Shown here: piece after piece, positions 18,421 through 28,989 of the stretch
Position numbering within the stretch: position 1 is the first letter of the stretch
Layout: every line of letters starts with the position of its first letter
Assembly (NCBI GenBank): GCA_963210315.1
Contig: OY723254.1
Location: 1,456,379 to 1,520,378 of the forward strand
DNA: 64,000 nt
Direction of reading: 5' to 3'
Source: Rhynchopus euleeides
Lineage: Eukaryota > Euglenozoa > Diplonemea > Diplonemida > Diplonemidae
The notes under the pieces: model-generated
The model's input: the letters and a program-made list of their open reading frames with translations, nothing else
What the model was told of the DNA's origin: nothing
Databases searched by the model: none
Translations under genes and position numbers: made by a program

Positions 18421-18858
18421 TACATGTATTTTACATGTATATTTCAGGCATTTACATGTATTTTACATGTATAATACTTGTCATGCAAGTATTATACATG
18501 TAAAATACTTGCATGCAAGTAAAATACATGTATTTTACTTGCATGCAAGTATTTTACTTGTCATGCAAGTATTTTACATGTATAATACTTGCATGACAAG
18601 TATTATACATGTAAAATACATGTAAATGCCTGAAATATACATGTAAAATACATGTATATCAAGTAAAAATACATGTATAATAGTTGACATGCAAGTATTA
18701 TACATGTATTTTTACTTGATATACATGTATTTTACATGTATATTTCAGGCATATACATGTATTATACATGTATAATAGTTGACATGCAAGTATTATACAT
18801 GTATAATACATGTATATACTTGTAGTTATACATGTAAAATTTACAAGATCCCACCGTG

Positions 18859-19180
18859 AATTTTGACCCCCCCCCCCCCCCCCCCCCCGGACATTTCCCG
18901 AATTTCCCGCCCGGACATGTCCGCCCGGACATCCGGACATCCAGAAATGTCCGCCCCGGACAGGGCGGACATGTCCGGGCGGACATTTTCGGGTGTCCGG
19001 ATGTCCGGGCGGACATGTCCGGACCCGGAAATTCGGGAAATCCAATTTTGACCCCCCCCCCTGGACATGTCCGGGCGGACATTTTCGGGTGTCCGGATGT
19101 CCGGGCGGACATGTCCGGACCCGGAAATTCGGGAAATCCAATTTTGACCCCCCCCCCCGGACATGTCCGGCCAGGACCTC
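18859..19180. repeat. GGACATGTCCGG palindromic repeat cluster
   Basis: A C-run near 18868-18888 is followed by many copies of CGGACATGTCCG and TCCGGATGTCCGG. A unit of about 110 bp, ending in AATTTTGACCCCCC, is present twice in tandem (about 18965-19057 and 19060-19158). Related sequence at 15780-15836 lies on the other side of foldback copy C. Confidence 0.75.
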
Positions 19181-19307
19181 AATAGTTTGATTTTTGGTCC
19201 AGAAAATAGTTTGAAATTTTTTGAAATCTGGGTGCCCAAATTTTTTGCTCCTAAGACCGGCGATTTGTAGGGGGACCCTTTCGAATTTTTTTTGGAGAAG
19301 GGTAAAT

Positions 19308-19950
19308 TGAACGTTTTTGGCCAAATGAAGCCACTGCGACCATTCCCGGGCCTCGGAAATCAGATTTTTGCCCCTCAAATGCGGTGCCGGTCCGGACAAA
19401 AAACCGAAAAAACCGTGAAAAATGGCCCATTTTCCCCAGCCAAAAATGGGCCAAAAATGCCCCCCGGACACCCCCAGAGACATGTCCTAATCCGGGGTGC
19501 CAGTCGGGGGGACCTTTCGAATTTTTTTTCGAGGAGGGACGTCCGAGTCTCGTCGTTCGCAGTAGCACGTGGGATTTTCTCTGAAATTTGCACCAAATCG
19601 CCATGTTGTGAGTCAACCCTTCGATCTGAGCCACACCGAGATCGTCTTTTTCGAGAATCGGGGTCCAAATACGCTCCCCAGGCTAGGGACCCCCCAACTC
19701 CCCACACTCTTTTTTGGGCGTTTTTCCGCTCATTTTTTCTCACTTTTTCTCACTCGGTAGCGAGGGCCCCCGAGGTCAATTGAACGTTTTTGGACATCTG
19801 AGGCCACTGCGACCATTCCCAGGCCTCGGAAATGAGATTTTCGGCCCTCAAATGGGGTACCGGTCCCCACGAAATTCCGAAAAATTCATGAAAATCGAAA
19901 GGTCCCACGCACCAAATTCTGCCCAAAAATCGTCAAAAATGGACATGTCA
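19308..19950 (+). repeat. Two direct copies of a 170-bp sequence
   Basis: GAACGTTTTTGG followed by CCACTGCGACCATTCCC and CCTCGGAAAT occurs at about 19308-19475 and 19780-19950. GGGGGACCTTTCGAATTTTT-like sequence recurs near 19270, 19508 and 20437. No gene. Confidence 0.7.
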
Positions 19951-20660
19951 TATGCAGCAATGGGGCACCAATCACTCCCCAAATTTTGCTCAATGATTCC
20001 ACGGCAAGCCAGATTTTCTGATCAATTAGTTTGTTTGAGTATGTTCCTGGCCCTTGTTTGGAAAGTAGATGACCCCTGGCTGGAGAGGACGGTTGTGCTC
20101 GACCGGACGGAGAGAGAACCTTCTCCATAACTACCTCCACTCCACAATGCCACAAGTGGCAGGAAGGCCAGGTGTTACAGGCCTCAACCAGGGTTCCAAG
20201 GCTCTCCACTTCCTGGCTGCGTCAGGGATCACCGGGTACAGCGAGCAGGATTCCCTGTCCTTACACCCCAGCATGTACCACCGGAAGAACCCGAAACAGC
20301 AGCCCCCCCTCATGGGGGTTGCAAGAGGCACGGAAATCGTTCAAATCGGACCAAGTCCGAAAATTTGGCACTTTCTTGGGTACAAATTGCGGTCCGAAAT
20401 TTTCCGATTTTTTGGAAAAAGGCTAATTCTGTAAGGGGGACCTTTTCGAATTTTTTTTTTCGGGCACTTTTTCCACAAGGAAATGTCCGCCCTGTCCGCT
20501 ACTGTCCACTACCGATTTCAAGGATCCTCCCTGGTCGCCAGATTTTTTTCTTGTTTTTTTTGGGGGGGCTTTTTGGCGGCCTGACGGTGACTTCCGGACC
20601 GAATCCGACTGGTTTTTTGGCACGGCTTCCAATCCCGTGCATGGGGGGATACGCACAAGA

Positions 20661-20740
20661 ACAGATGATCACTACCGTGGCCTCCGGCGGCTGGGGGGCT
20701 CCGCCCCCCAGACCCCCCTGTGACATGTACCTGTCAGTTG
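20661..20740 (+). repeat. Interspersed hairpin repeat, copy 1
   Basis: About 80 bp: ACTACCGTGGCCTCCGGCGG, then a hairpin GGGGGGCTCCGCCCCCC and CCCCCCTGTGACATGT. Related copies are at 36756-36838, 36916-37000, 42356-42400 (truncated) and a diverged one near 14632. Confidence 0.75.
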
Positions 20741-21403
20741 CCAAGGCCTGAGCACATCGGCGGCGTCACATCGCAGAGGCGAAAGCCCATGCTGATGTGT
20801 TGAAACACGTGTCCGTGTGCCTGTTGGGGGGGAAAGTGACCCAAAACCCCAATTTTGGTGTTCCTCCGACGCCCAGAGGTCAGCACGAGCGCTGGGGGGA
20901 AATACTACGCGGGGTGGGTGGAAGAGTAGAAATCTTCCTGGGTCTGGCCCCCCCTGGAAGATTAGCGAAAACCCTGCGTGTGGCCTACAAACAAACAAAC
21001 AACCGTACGCAAATACGCTACTTTCTACAATCAAACCCCCCCCCCCCCCCAACAACCTGCATAACGAGTGACGGGAGTTTGTTTGTGCTTCCTTCGACTT
21101 CTATTTCACTACCCCCCCCCCCAACAGGAGCCACGCCCCGACCCCACCCCAGCAAAGAACCACCTGTCCCAGACACGCTCACCCTCTTGACCTAACCTCG
21201 CAGCAGAGCGCAGGGGGTGGTGGGCGGGTGTGTCGGTCTGCTGCAGGCAGCAGCCCCCAGGCAGCGGGTGCCGTGGTTCCCCCGGGGAGCCGAGGGAGAA
21301 GGAGAGAGGGGGGGCCAGGTTGGGGCGGGGAGGGCGCGGCCCTTCACACCCCCCCTCCCTCTCTCTTCCCGTAGCCCCTCCCCCACCCCGTGCGGAGGTT
21401 ACG

Positions 21404-23914
21404 ATGAAACCCGCCAGAACTGCACGCCCGGTAGCTCGGGTTTCCACAGGGCCTGTGGTTGGGACGCGGAGCGAGCGTGAAAAGGGGCGGTCATCCGCAA
21501 GCGGTGTCTCCAGCCGCCGTGAAGAACGCGATGCGAGAAAGGCGGCAACCGATGACAAGAAGGCGGCGCGCGCCTTCGCCCGCAGCAGCACGGCACAGGT
21601 TGTCGTGAGGAGGTCCCGCACTGACCCTGTCCCCTCCTTGGTGCCACCGCCGCCTGCAATGCACGCGCTGCAGGAGCAGCGGCGGAAGGAGGTTGAGAAG
21701 AAGACGGCGCAGAAGCGCGCGACACGCGAGGCGATCCGCCGCACCCACACGGGCAGCGCAGACAGGTCCCGCTCGCCTGTCTACCGGGGCCATTCCCCGG
21801 TTGCACCCAACGGCTTCATGCGGTCTGTGTCTGGGTTTTCCCCGAAGGCCGCGTCTGCCCACTCCAGCTCCCCTCTCCGCGCAAGCAGCCCCGTGACGCC
21901 CGGGAAGCTGCGGCCGCGCTCGCCGCTGCTCCGTTCACCTTCGCCGCAGATGCGCCCCGCGTCGTCGCCGAGCCATTCCGGTGGGATGCTGAAAGCGCAG
22001 AAGTTCAGCTCATCCTCGCCGTCGCCCTCAGGCGTGTCGCAGGTGCACCGCGACCTGCTCACCGGCATCAGCAAGAGCCTCGTGGAGAACTTTGGGATCG
22101 AACCGGAGGACCTTAAAATCGACACCTCCATCGTGCTGGGGACAGGCGGGTTCGGCACGGTGTACATCGGGGACTACCAGGCAACCGAGGTTGCCGTGAA
22201 GGTGCACAACACGGAGCGGTCGTGGTCTCCGTCGGAGATCCAGGAGTGGAAGCGTGAGGTGTCGATCATGACGAAGCTGCGGCACCCCAACATCCTGATG
22301 CTGCTGGGTGCGGTGTTCTATAAGACAAAGCTTGCGATTGTCACGGAGCTCTGCGAGAAGGGCACGCTGCTCCGCCTGCTGCAGTCGCAGAAGTCGGAGG
22401 GTGCGGAGGTCACGTGGGGCCGGAAGGTGGAGTGGATGCGCCAGATTGCCAAGGGCATGGCCTTCCTCCACCACAAGCGCATTTTCCACCGCGACCTGAA
22501 GGCGGCGAATGTGTTCGTGACAGGGGACACGATGAAGATTGCGGACTTCGGGCTCTCGCGGATCCGCAAAGACCTGCTGCAGGGGCTGCGGGCCGACAGC
22601 ATGGGGAAGGACCTGTCCAGCTTGGGTCGGGTGGCGCCTCCGAAGCGCGGGGGGAGGAAGGACAGCGCGCATGTCGACCACCACGAGCACCTTGTGACCA
22701 ACAAAGAGAACAGCCGCATCCAGGGCACGTTCGCCTTCATCGCCCCAGAGATCTGGTCGGAGACGCCCTACTCGGAGAAGGTGTGTGTGGTGGTAGTGGG
22801 TGCATGTGGCAGTGGAGGGGGCGTCAGAATGATGAATCGTGTCACCACAGTTTGCTCGGTGATTGCACTTAAGTGCAACAGAACAGGCCGCGGTGGTGGG
22901 TTCAGATCTGGTTGAACAGTGCATGCACAGGCCATGATCCGATTTTTTGACTGCAACGGGGTTCCGGATGCGGAGTTGCTTTTGTTTTTTCCCGGATTCG
23001 GCGCACACCCAAGTTGCGTCCGGTTTCGGGATTCGTTCTTCAGGGGGGCCCATGCTCATGTGTTCGTTTGTTGTTCACCCTTGTGCATCCCTACCGTCTC
23101 CCACAGGCTGATGTGTACTCGTTTGGGGTGCTGCAGACAGAGCTGCTGGCAGTGTCGATGCCGTTTGCGCATGACGTGCGGGAGGAGCTCAGCTGGCGCA
23201 TCATGGTGGGCAAGACCTTCGTCAAGGTGCTGGAAACCGTTGGCGGGCAGGCGGTCCCCCTGCCACTGCAGGACGTGCAGCGTGCCTGCCTCTCTTTCTC
23301 GCCTGAGGTATGCGGGAGGGTTCACAGTGCGCCTCGCACTCTTGGTGCATTTTCACGTGGGAAGTTCCTTGGAACAGAACGGTACGCAGGTGTTGCTCGC
23401 AACTGCATTGCATGCGCAACTCTTGCAAACCCGACGATGCGGAACACAGTCTTCCAAACCACCACCGCATCCCTCTGCCTGTTGTGCGACCTCGACTTGT
23501 TATGATTCGGAAGGGCTCGCCCCTCAATATCCCTCTCCCCCTCCGCCATTGCATCCCGATACAGACCCGCCCCTACTTCACGGAGGTGGTGTCCCAGCTG
23601 CGGACAATTGCAGAACAGCCCTTCTGCGACGTCACATGCCCGTGGCCGCTGGCCGCAGAAGTGAACTGCACTGGTATGTCAGGTTTACTGTTAGATGCCG
23701 CGCCAAAAAAAAACATGCTCCTGTGACTCTATGACTCTGTGTTCGGATATGAAATGGATAAGGGCATGCACTCCCATGAAATGCAACTGTGTTGAAGCTT
23801 TGCCTCCACAGACACACCGCAAGGTTGCCACCAAGCACACGCACATCCCCAACACCCACAGAGGCGGACCCCCTCTCTGTCGAAGCCGATGAGGACGACG
23901 AGGTGACATGCTGA
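21404..23914 (+). CDS. Tyrosine-kinase-like (TKL) protein kinase, four exons
   Basis: Exons inferred at 21404-22780, 23107-23307, 23565-23673 and 23862-23914, all with GT...AG introns (325, 256 and 187 nt here) and kept frame, giving about 579 residues. The first 240 residues are Arg/Ser/Pro-rich with SPxR-type sites and probably disordered. The kinase domain then has LGTGGFGTV (Gly loop, about 243), VAVKVH (ATP Lys), EWKREVSIMTKLRHPNI, HRDLKAANV (about 361), DFGLS (about 381), GTFAFIAPE and, across intron 1, EKADVYSFGV. The HRDLKAAN and ADVYSFGV signatures are of TKL type, so Ser/Thr activity is most likely. The final kinase motif ETRPYFTEVVSQL is rebuilt only by joining exons 2 and 3. An insert of about 60 residues lies between DFG and APE. 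The last exon gives an acidic tail (EADEDDEV). The GTG-initiated upstream extension is ignored in favour of the first ATG. Confidence 0.88.
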
Positions 23915-24406
23915 TGGCATGCGCTTATGCTCAGATAGCTGTGACATCTGACGAGTTCCCGCTATACCCCCTAACACACACACACAACGAGTCATACGCA
24001 TGTGCGAATACTTGTGTATTCTTTGGTGGTGTGGACCATACGTTTTTTGTTGCATTCTCCACACGACCTACACACGGGCGGCCCAACTGTTGGGTTGCAC
24101 ATGAGTTGTTCTGTCTAACACCAGACACACAGCCTCAGTCAAGAGGATGCGTCGATTGTTACTTTGAGTTTGTGCCAGCCCCCAGGAAAATACCCCGCTG
24201 ATGCAACAGCGCAAACGCCTTCTGGCACTGCGATGTGCGTCTGCACAGTAAACTCCATCTCTTCTGGCCAACACCAAGAGGCTTTACTATTCGCAGGCAT
24301 CGGGAGGGTGGGGTAGGCAGGGCCTCACCCCGATGAAAAAATCCCATTTCTTTGACAAGTTGTCAAATAGCTGCCCCCGCTCCCCCCCCCCCCCCCCAGG
24401 GCTGTA
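23915..24406. other. No gene recognised
   Basis: 3' flank of the kinase gene up to the foldback element; a C-run precedes the element at about 24382-24398. Confidence 0.5.
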
Positions 24407-25464
24407 CACGGTGGGATCTTGTAAATTTTACATGTAAAAATACTGATTTTTACATGTATTATACATGTATACCGTATACGTAAATATTATGGAACGTAAA
24501 TATTATGGAACGGGCCCATTTTTGGCCGGTCCGTTCCATAATATTTACGTTCCAAAATATTTACAGGGCCAGTTGGGGACTCGGTGGTGAGGACGGCTTG
24601 CGTCAGGAATCGCGCGAAAAGTGCACGAGTAGGTCCCGTCAGGGACTCTGCATGCCGTCCGATCACCTGGTCCAAGTCCCCGAGTCGCAGAAAGCCCTGT
24701 AAATATTATGGAACGAAAAAAATCTGGAACGCCAACCCACCAGCGTTCCAAAATATTTACGTTCCATAATATTTACGTTCCATAATATTTACGTTCCAAA
24801 ATATTTACGTATACGGTAATACTTGCATGTCAACTATTATACATGTATAATACATGTATATGCCTGAAATATACATGTAAAATACATGTATATCAAGTAA
24901 AAATACATGTATAATAGTTGACATGCAAGTATTATACATGTATTTTTACTTGATATACATGTATTTTACATGTATATTTCATGCATTTACATGTATTTTA
25001 CATGTATAATACTTGTCATGCAAGTATTATACATGTAAAATACTTGCATGGCAAGTAAAATACTTGCATGCAAGTAAAATACATGTATTTTACTTGCATG
25101 CAAGTATTTTACTTGCATGCAAGTATTTTACTTGTCATGCAAGTATTATACATGTATTTTACTTGTCGTGCAAGTATTTTACATGTATAATACTTGCATG
25201 ACAAGTATTATACATGTAAAATACATGTAAATGCATGAAATATACATGTAAAATACATGTATATCAAGTAAAAATACATGTATAATAGTTGACATGTCAA
25301 CTATTATACATGTATTTTTGCTTGATATACATGTATTTTACATGTATATTTCAGGCATATACATGTATTATACATGTATAATAGTTGACATGCAAGTATT
25401 ATACATGTATAATACATGTAAAAATCGGTATTTTTACATGTAAAATTTACAAGATCCCACCGTG
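24407..25464. mobile_element. CACGGTGG palindromic foldback element, copy D
   Basis: Begins CACGGTGGGATCTTG and ends with its complement, with TA on both sides (24405-24406; 25465-25466). The palindrome of ACATGTA/CTTGCATG words is nearly complete. The MITE at 24472-24816 sits in the left arm. Terminal sequence differs slightly from copies A and C (AAAAATACTGATTTTT near the left end). Confidence 0.85.
24472..24816. mobile_element. CCGTATACG MITE, copy 3 (TA target)
   Basis: 345 bp with TA at 24470-24471 and 24817-24818. Excision in silico gives ACATGTATAATACTTGCATG, identical to uninterrupted palindrome arms. Nearly identical to copy 2 in sequence and orientation. Confidence 0.9.
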
Positions 25465-26690
25465 TAAATAAGGTTTGGGGGTCAGGAGTCGGGAGTCGGG
25501 AATCGGTTATTTACAGTCACCTAAGGTACCTGGGGTGGGGGGCTGGGGGGGACGGGCGGTCTCAAACCCTACTCAATCCTGCACGCATCCTGTAGTACGG
25601 CCACCTCTGCCGTGGAGAGTCCCATGGACCCTCCAGCAGTCGCCCACCATTCGGTCAGGGCGGACTGACTCGGCGCTTGCGGGGTCTTCCCGCGTGCGAG
25701 GTGGTCCGCGAAGAAGCACGCGACGCACAGCGCCATGTTGGCTGTCCCAGCCAACCCCCCACTTCGCCCGCAGCGCCCCACACGCTGCGAGCACCTCACT
25801 CACGGCAGCAGTATTTGGCTGCATAGCTCTCAGTATTTCCCGTGCATGCAGCGCATGCATCCACAAATTTTGTGGATGCATCCACACACAGCCTGGAGCT
25901 CCGAAGCCCTGCATGCAGGCCTGCCTGCAGTGGATGAATGCCTGTATGCCAAATCGAAAATCCATTTTTTGACATTTTCGGGCATCCCTGGATGCCGTGG
26001 ATGCATGCATGGATGCATCCACACCATCCACGGCCCCACTGAGAGCTATGTTGGCTGTGAGTCAAACACTACTGCCTCTACCTGAGGCATGTTTTGTGTC
26101 GCAACAGTTGCGTCACATGTGTGACGCATCTGTGTGGAGTGTGTGTGGGTGTGCACGTGTGCGCTGCGGTATGCTCAACCACCTGATGGGGGCGGAACAC
26201 AACTCTTCTTGGGAGCTGCCAGGATCTGGCAAAAGGGGCGGGAAAGGGGCGCCGTATTCACAGCAGTGGTTTGGCAATGAACTCACCCCAGTTCAGAGAC
26301 CGGTAATGAAGAAGATGACTGGGAGGCACACACCATGTCCCACCCAGCGGGACCCCCACACCCCCACCCACCCATCGGGACCCCCCCTCCTCGGGTGTTC
26401 CAAAAACCCTTTCTTTTGAATATTTGGAGTCTGTGCGGATCGCAGTGGGGTCATTTTGGCCATGGGGTGCCTAATACCGCACATTCCCTAAGGGAAGCAA
26501 GGCAACCCTCCCAATCCCAAAAAATCCGGCGCGAGTCGGGAGTCGGGAGTCGGCCTTATTTACACCCCTGGGGGGGGGGGGTTTGACACGGAACAAGAAG
26601 AAGATGGTTGCGGCTGTGGCTGTGGCCGGGGTGGGGGTAGGGGTGGGGGGGGGGGGTGCTAGCGCAATGGTTCGGCATCCAATTCGGGCC
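25465..26690. other. No intact gene; possible gene relic and TGGATGCATCCA palindromes
   Basis: On the minus strand 25569-25799 reads as protein-like sequence (ANMALCVACFFADHLARGK) that would need a frameshift to join an adjacent frame, so it may be a decayed exon. At about 25840-26035 repeated TGGATGCATCCA words form a palindromic cluster bounded by inverted GCTCTCAG/CTGAGAGC. GAGTCGGGAGTCGG repeats stand at both 25484 and 26528. Confidence 0.35.
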
Positions 26691-26695
26691 CCCCC

Positions 26696-27873
26696 CTAGG
26701 CATACTTGTCCCCCCATATGGGGAACCCCCTAAATCTGGGGGAAATATGGGGGGTCGCAAAACCCCGCCCCCATATGGGGAAAAAGGCTGAAAATATGGG
26801 GAAAAACCGGTAAAATATGGGGGAATATGGGGGAAATATGGGGCCCATATGGGGGGATATGGGGGTATTCGTGCTGCAACGGGAGAACATCAAACCACTC
26901 ATGCACACACAGACACGAAGTGCGCGTCGAAACCGGCATCATGCCTTGTTGGGGATCCTCCAGGAGTCCGATCCTGGGGGGTGCGCGCTCGTTCAGGTGT
27001 GGCCAGGTCTGGCCCCCCCCTGGAAGATCCCCCAGGTGGGTCGCACCGACCTCCTGTTCCTCTCCTGCGCCGATACAGCGGCAGCGGAGGGCGAACGCTT
27101 CCCGGTTTGGCGGGGCACCGCAGTGACAGCGGCAGCGGTGGTGGACACATACGCACAGACACACAGAGCGCGTTCAGGGTTAACAGCTCCTCACAACACA
27201 CACTCTTGTGTTTTTACGTCCTGTCTGGCACGTCACTCTCACACTCGCTGTCCTCCTCCTCTGGTGTGTTTGCGATTGCGAACTGCCCCCTGGGATCCTT
27301 ATTAGATAAGAGAATTCACAAGCAGTGCATTCTAGGGTGTCAGGCGCTTCCGCCACTTTTGACCGCTCCGAGCGCCGAAAAGTCGGAGTCAACGCTCGTC
27401 ACCAGGCAGTGCTTGACATGTTCAAGCTGCATCTGCCGGGTGGAATGAGACCTGTGAAGGCCAGTACAAGGACTGGCTGCAGGACGCAACTGTTCTGCCA
27501 GCAAAGACAGGACTACTGGACAGCATGCTCTGATGACCGCTACTCAGACTTGAAGAAAGTGGCGGTCGGCGCTCTCACAGCACCTTTTGTGGTCTGACTC
27601 GAGCACTTCAGCCGAGCGTTTCCTCTCCGCAGAAAGCGACGATGCGAGATGGCTCTGCAAGGTGCTAGACGTCTCCTGTCAGTCGCTGACTTCACACCCT
27701 GTGAAAAGCAGAACGAAGAGAACTGTTTGTTGACTGCTTCCACCTGAGGAACCCCTGGGTTTTCCCCCATATATCCCCCATATGGGGGAAATATGGGGGA
27801 ACAGGACTTGAAAAACCCCCCATATTCCCCCCATATTTTTGGCCTTCCCCATATGGGGGTACAAGTATGCCTA
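26696..27873. mobile_element. CCTAGGCATAC-ended TIR element with ATATGGGG arrays
   Basis: CCTAGGCATACTTGTCCCCC at the left is mirrored by TACAAGTATGCCTAGG at the right. Arms are packed with CCCCATATGGGG and AATATGGGGGA. The terminal CCTAGGCATAC equals that of the 6602-15396 element. AATTC lies just outside both ends with slight offsets. No gene is identified inside; a GGTCTGGCCCCCCCCTGGAA stretch near 27005 resembles 20941-20962. Confidence 0.65.
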
Positions 27874-28052
27874 GGGGGGGCTAATTCAACCAAAAAAACG
27901 TTAAGATACCCCACTTTTTCAGGGAGCACCCCTAAGTGTGAAATCAAGGTTAGAAACCGACCCAGACCGGCCTGGAAACGTGTTTCTGGGGGGTTTCGGT
28001 GACCTATGTGGTCCAGAGAGGCCCAGAAACGTGATTTTTCCTGGTTTTTTTC

Positions 28053-28857
28053 AGGTGGCTCAGATGTGGTACCGCTTCGGCCCCCTAAATGACCCTCGAG
28101 CAACCGCCGCCGGGAAATCTTTTCTGCGGGCACTGGGGGCTTGAAGACATGTGTTTCCAGTGCATCAATGTCGTCGCACTTGAGCTACTTCGGGCCAGGC
28201 TTGATCGTCTTCGCCCCTTTCACCTTTTCTTTGAATCAAGAATACGTACGGAAAGAGTACCTGCCCTGAAGATCCGCCTTCTTTCGTACAGCGTATGCCT
28301 CATCATACGCCTCCGCATGCGAAAGGAGGGTTGCCCGCTGCCGCGCCTAATGGATCTCGTTGTCGGTAGAGAGGAGATCCATCCCGAGCTGCAGTTGTGT
28401 GCGGAGGTTCTGCCTGAATACCGTGAGCTGCCCAATGCGATAGGGGTTGGCGGCGATCTGTCGCGATGATCACCAGGATGTGACCCCATGACAGCACTCC
28501 ACCCTATCGGTGGTCAGGGGCACAGTATCCAGGGCAGCTGAGGCCTCAGGGTGTGAAAGAAGATGTCATCGCTCCTGCATCTCACTGAACCTTGCAAGGA
28601 TGGCCTTCCCACCCTTTCGCGCCAGGCTGCCACCACTTCCTTCTCCGCGTGCTCTAATGCGGGGTGGCACACCGTGAACTTGTGTGCAGAGCACTGTTGC
28701 CCCTGCCCCCGTGGTGCTGCTTGTCGCCCCCGGGTGCTCCGATGGCGATGTTTGATCGCTCCACGGCCTCAATCGGGTCTTGATCGATGAAGGATTCGGT
28801 TGAAGTCGGTTTGCATGCTGCAAACTGGCTCGGCACTGGTACCACATCTGAGCCACA
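28053..28857. repeat. Inverted repeat pair
   Basis: GTGGCTCAGATGTGGTACC at about 28053 pairs with GGTACCACATCTGAGCCAC ending about 28855. The interior has short frames on both strands with no recognisable family. Probably a diverged transposable element. Confidence 0.5.
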
Positions 28858-28989
28858 AAATTAGAGTCGCAAAAAACATGCTTTCTGAGCCGAATTCGGG
28901 CCTATTCCGGTCAGATACCGAGTTTCCGGGGTGATATGGGGTGTTTCCGACCTTTTGGTGCCCATGGGGGCCTCTCTGGGGTGATGTTG

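Larger units (their letters stand above)
15839..18858. mobile_element. CACGGTGG palindromic foldback element, copy C
   Basis: Same ends and AT-rich palindrome as copy A, flanked by AA on both sides (15837-15838 and 18859-18860). Two later insertions, 15946-17972 and 18076-18420, split the left arm. Without them the element is about 640 bp. Non-coding. Confidence 0.8.
15690..20575. mobile_element. Probable outer TIR element around foldback copy C
   Basis: GGGCGGACAGGGCGGACAT near 15777 and an A-rich AAATCTGGGAGGATTCTT block (about 15700-15725) have reverse-complement counterparts at about 20480-20565. The arms are diverged and exact ends are unclear. No gene is recognised inside. The longest open frame (283 codons, 16679-17530) has no recognisable features. 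Confidence 0.4.

Noticed and set aside
21230-21403. Upstream GTG-started extension of the kinase frame
   Set aside because: A eukaryotic gene is expected to start at ATG; the extension is Arg/Pro/Gly-rich and contains a possible splice acceptor instead.
26650-26695. tRNA-like segment (GCTAGCGCAATGGTTCGGCA)
   Set aside because: Cannot be folded into a full cloverleaf by eye; anticodon and acceptor arms do not pair.
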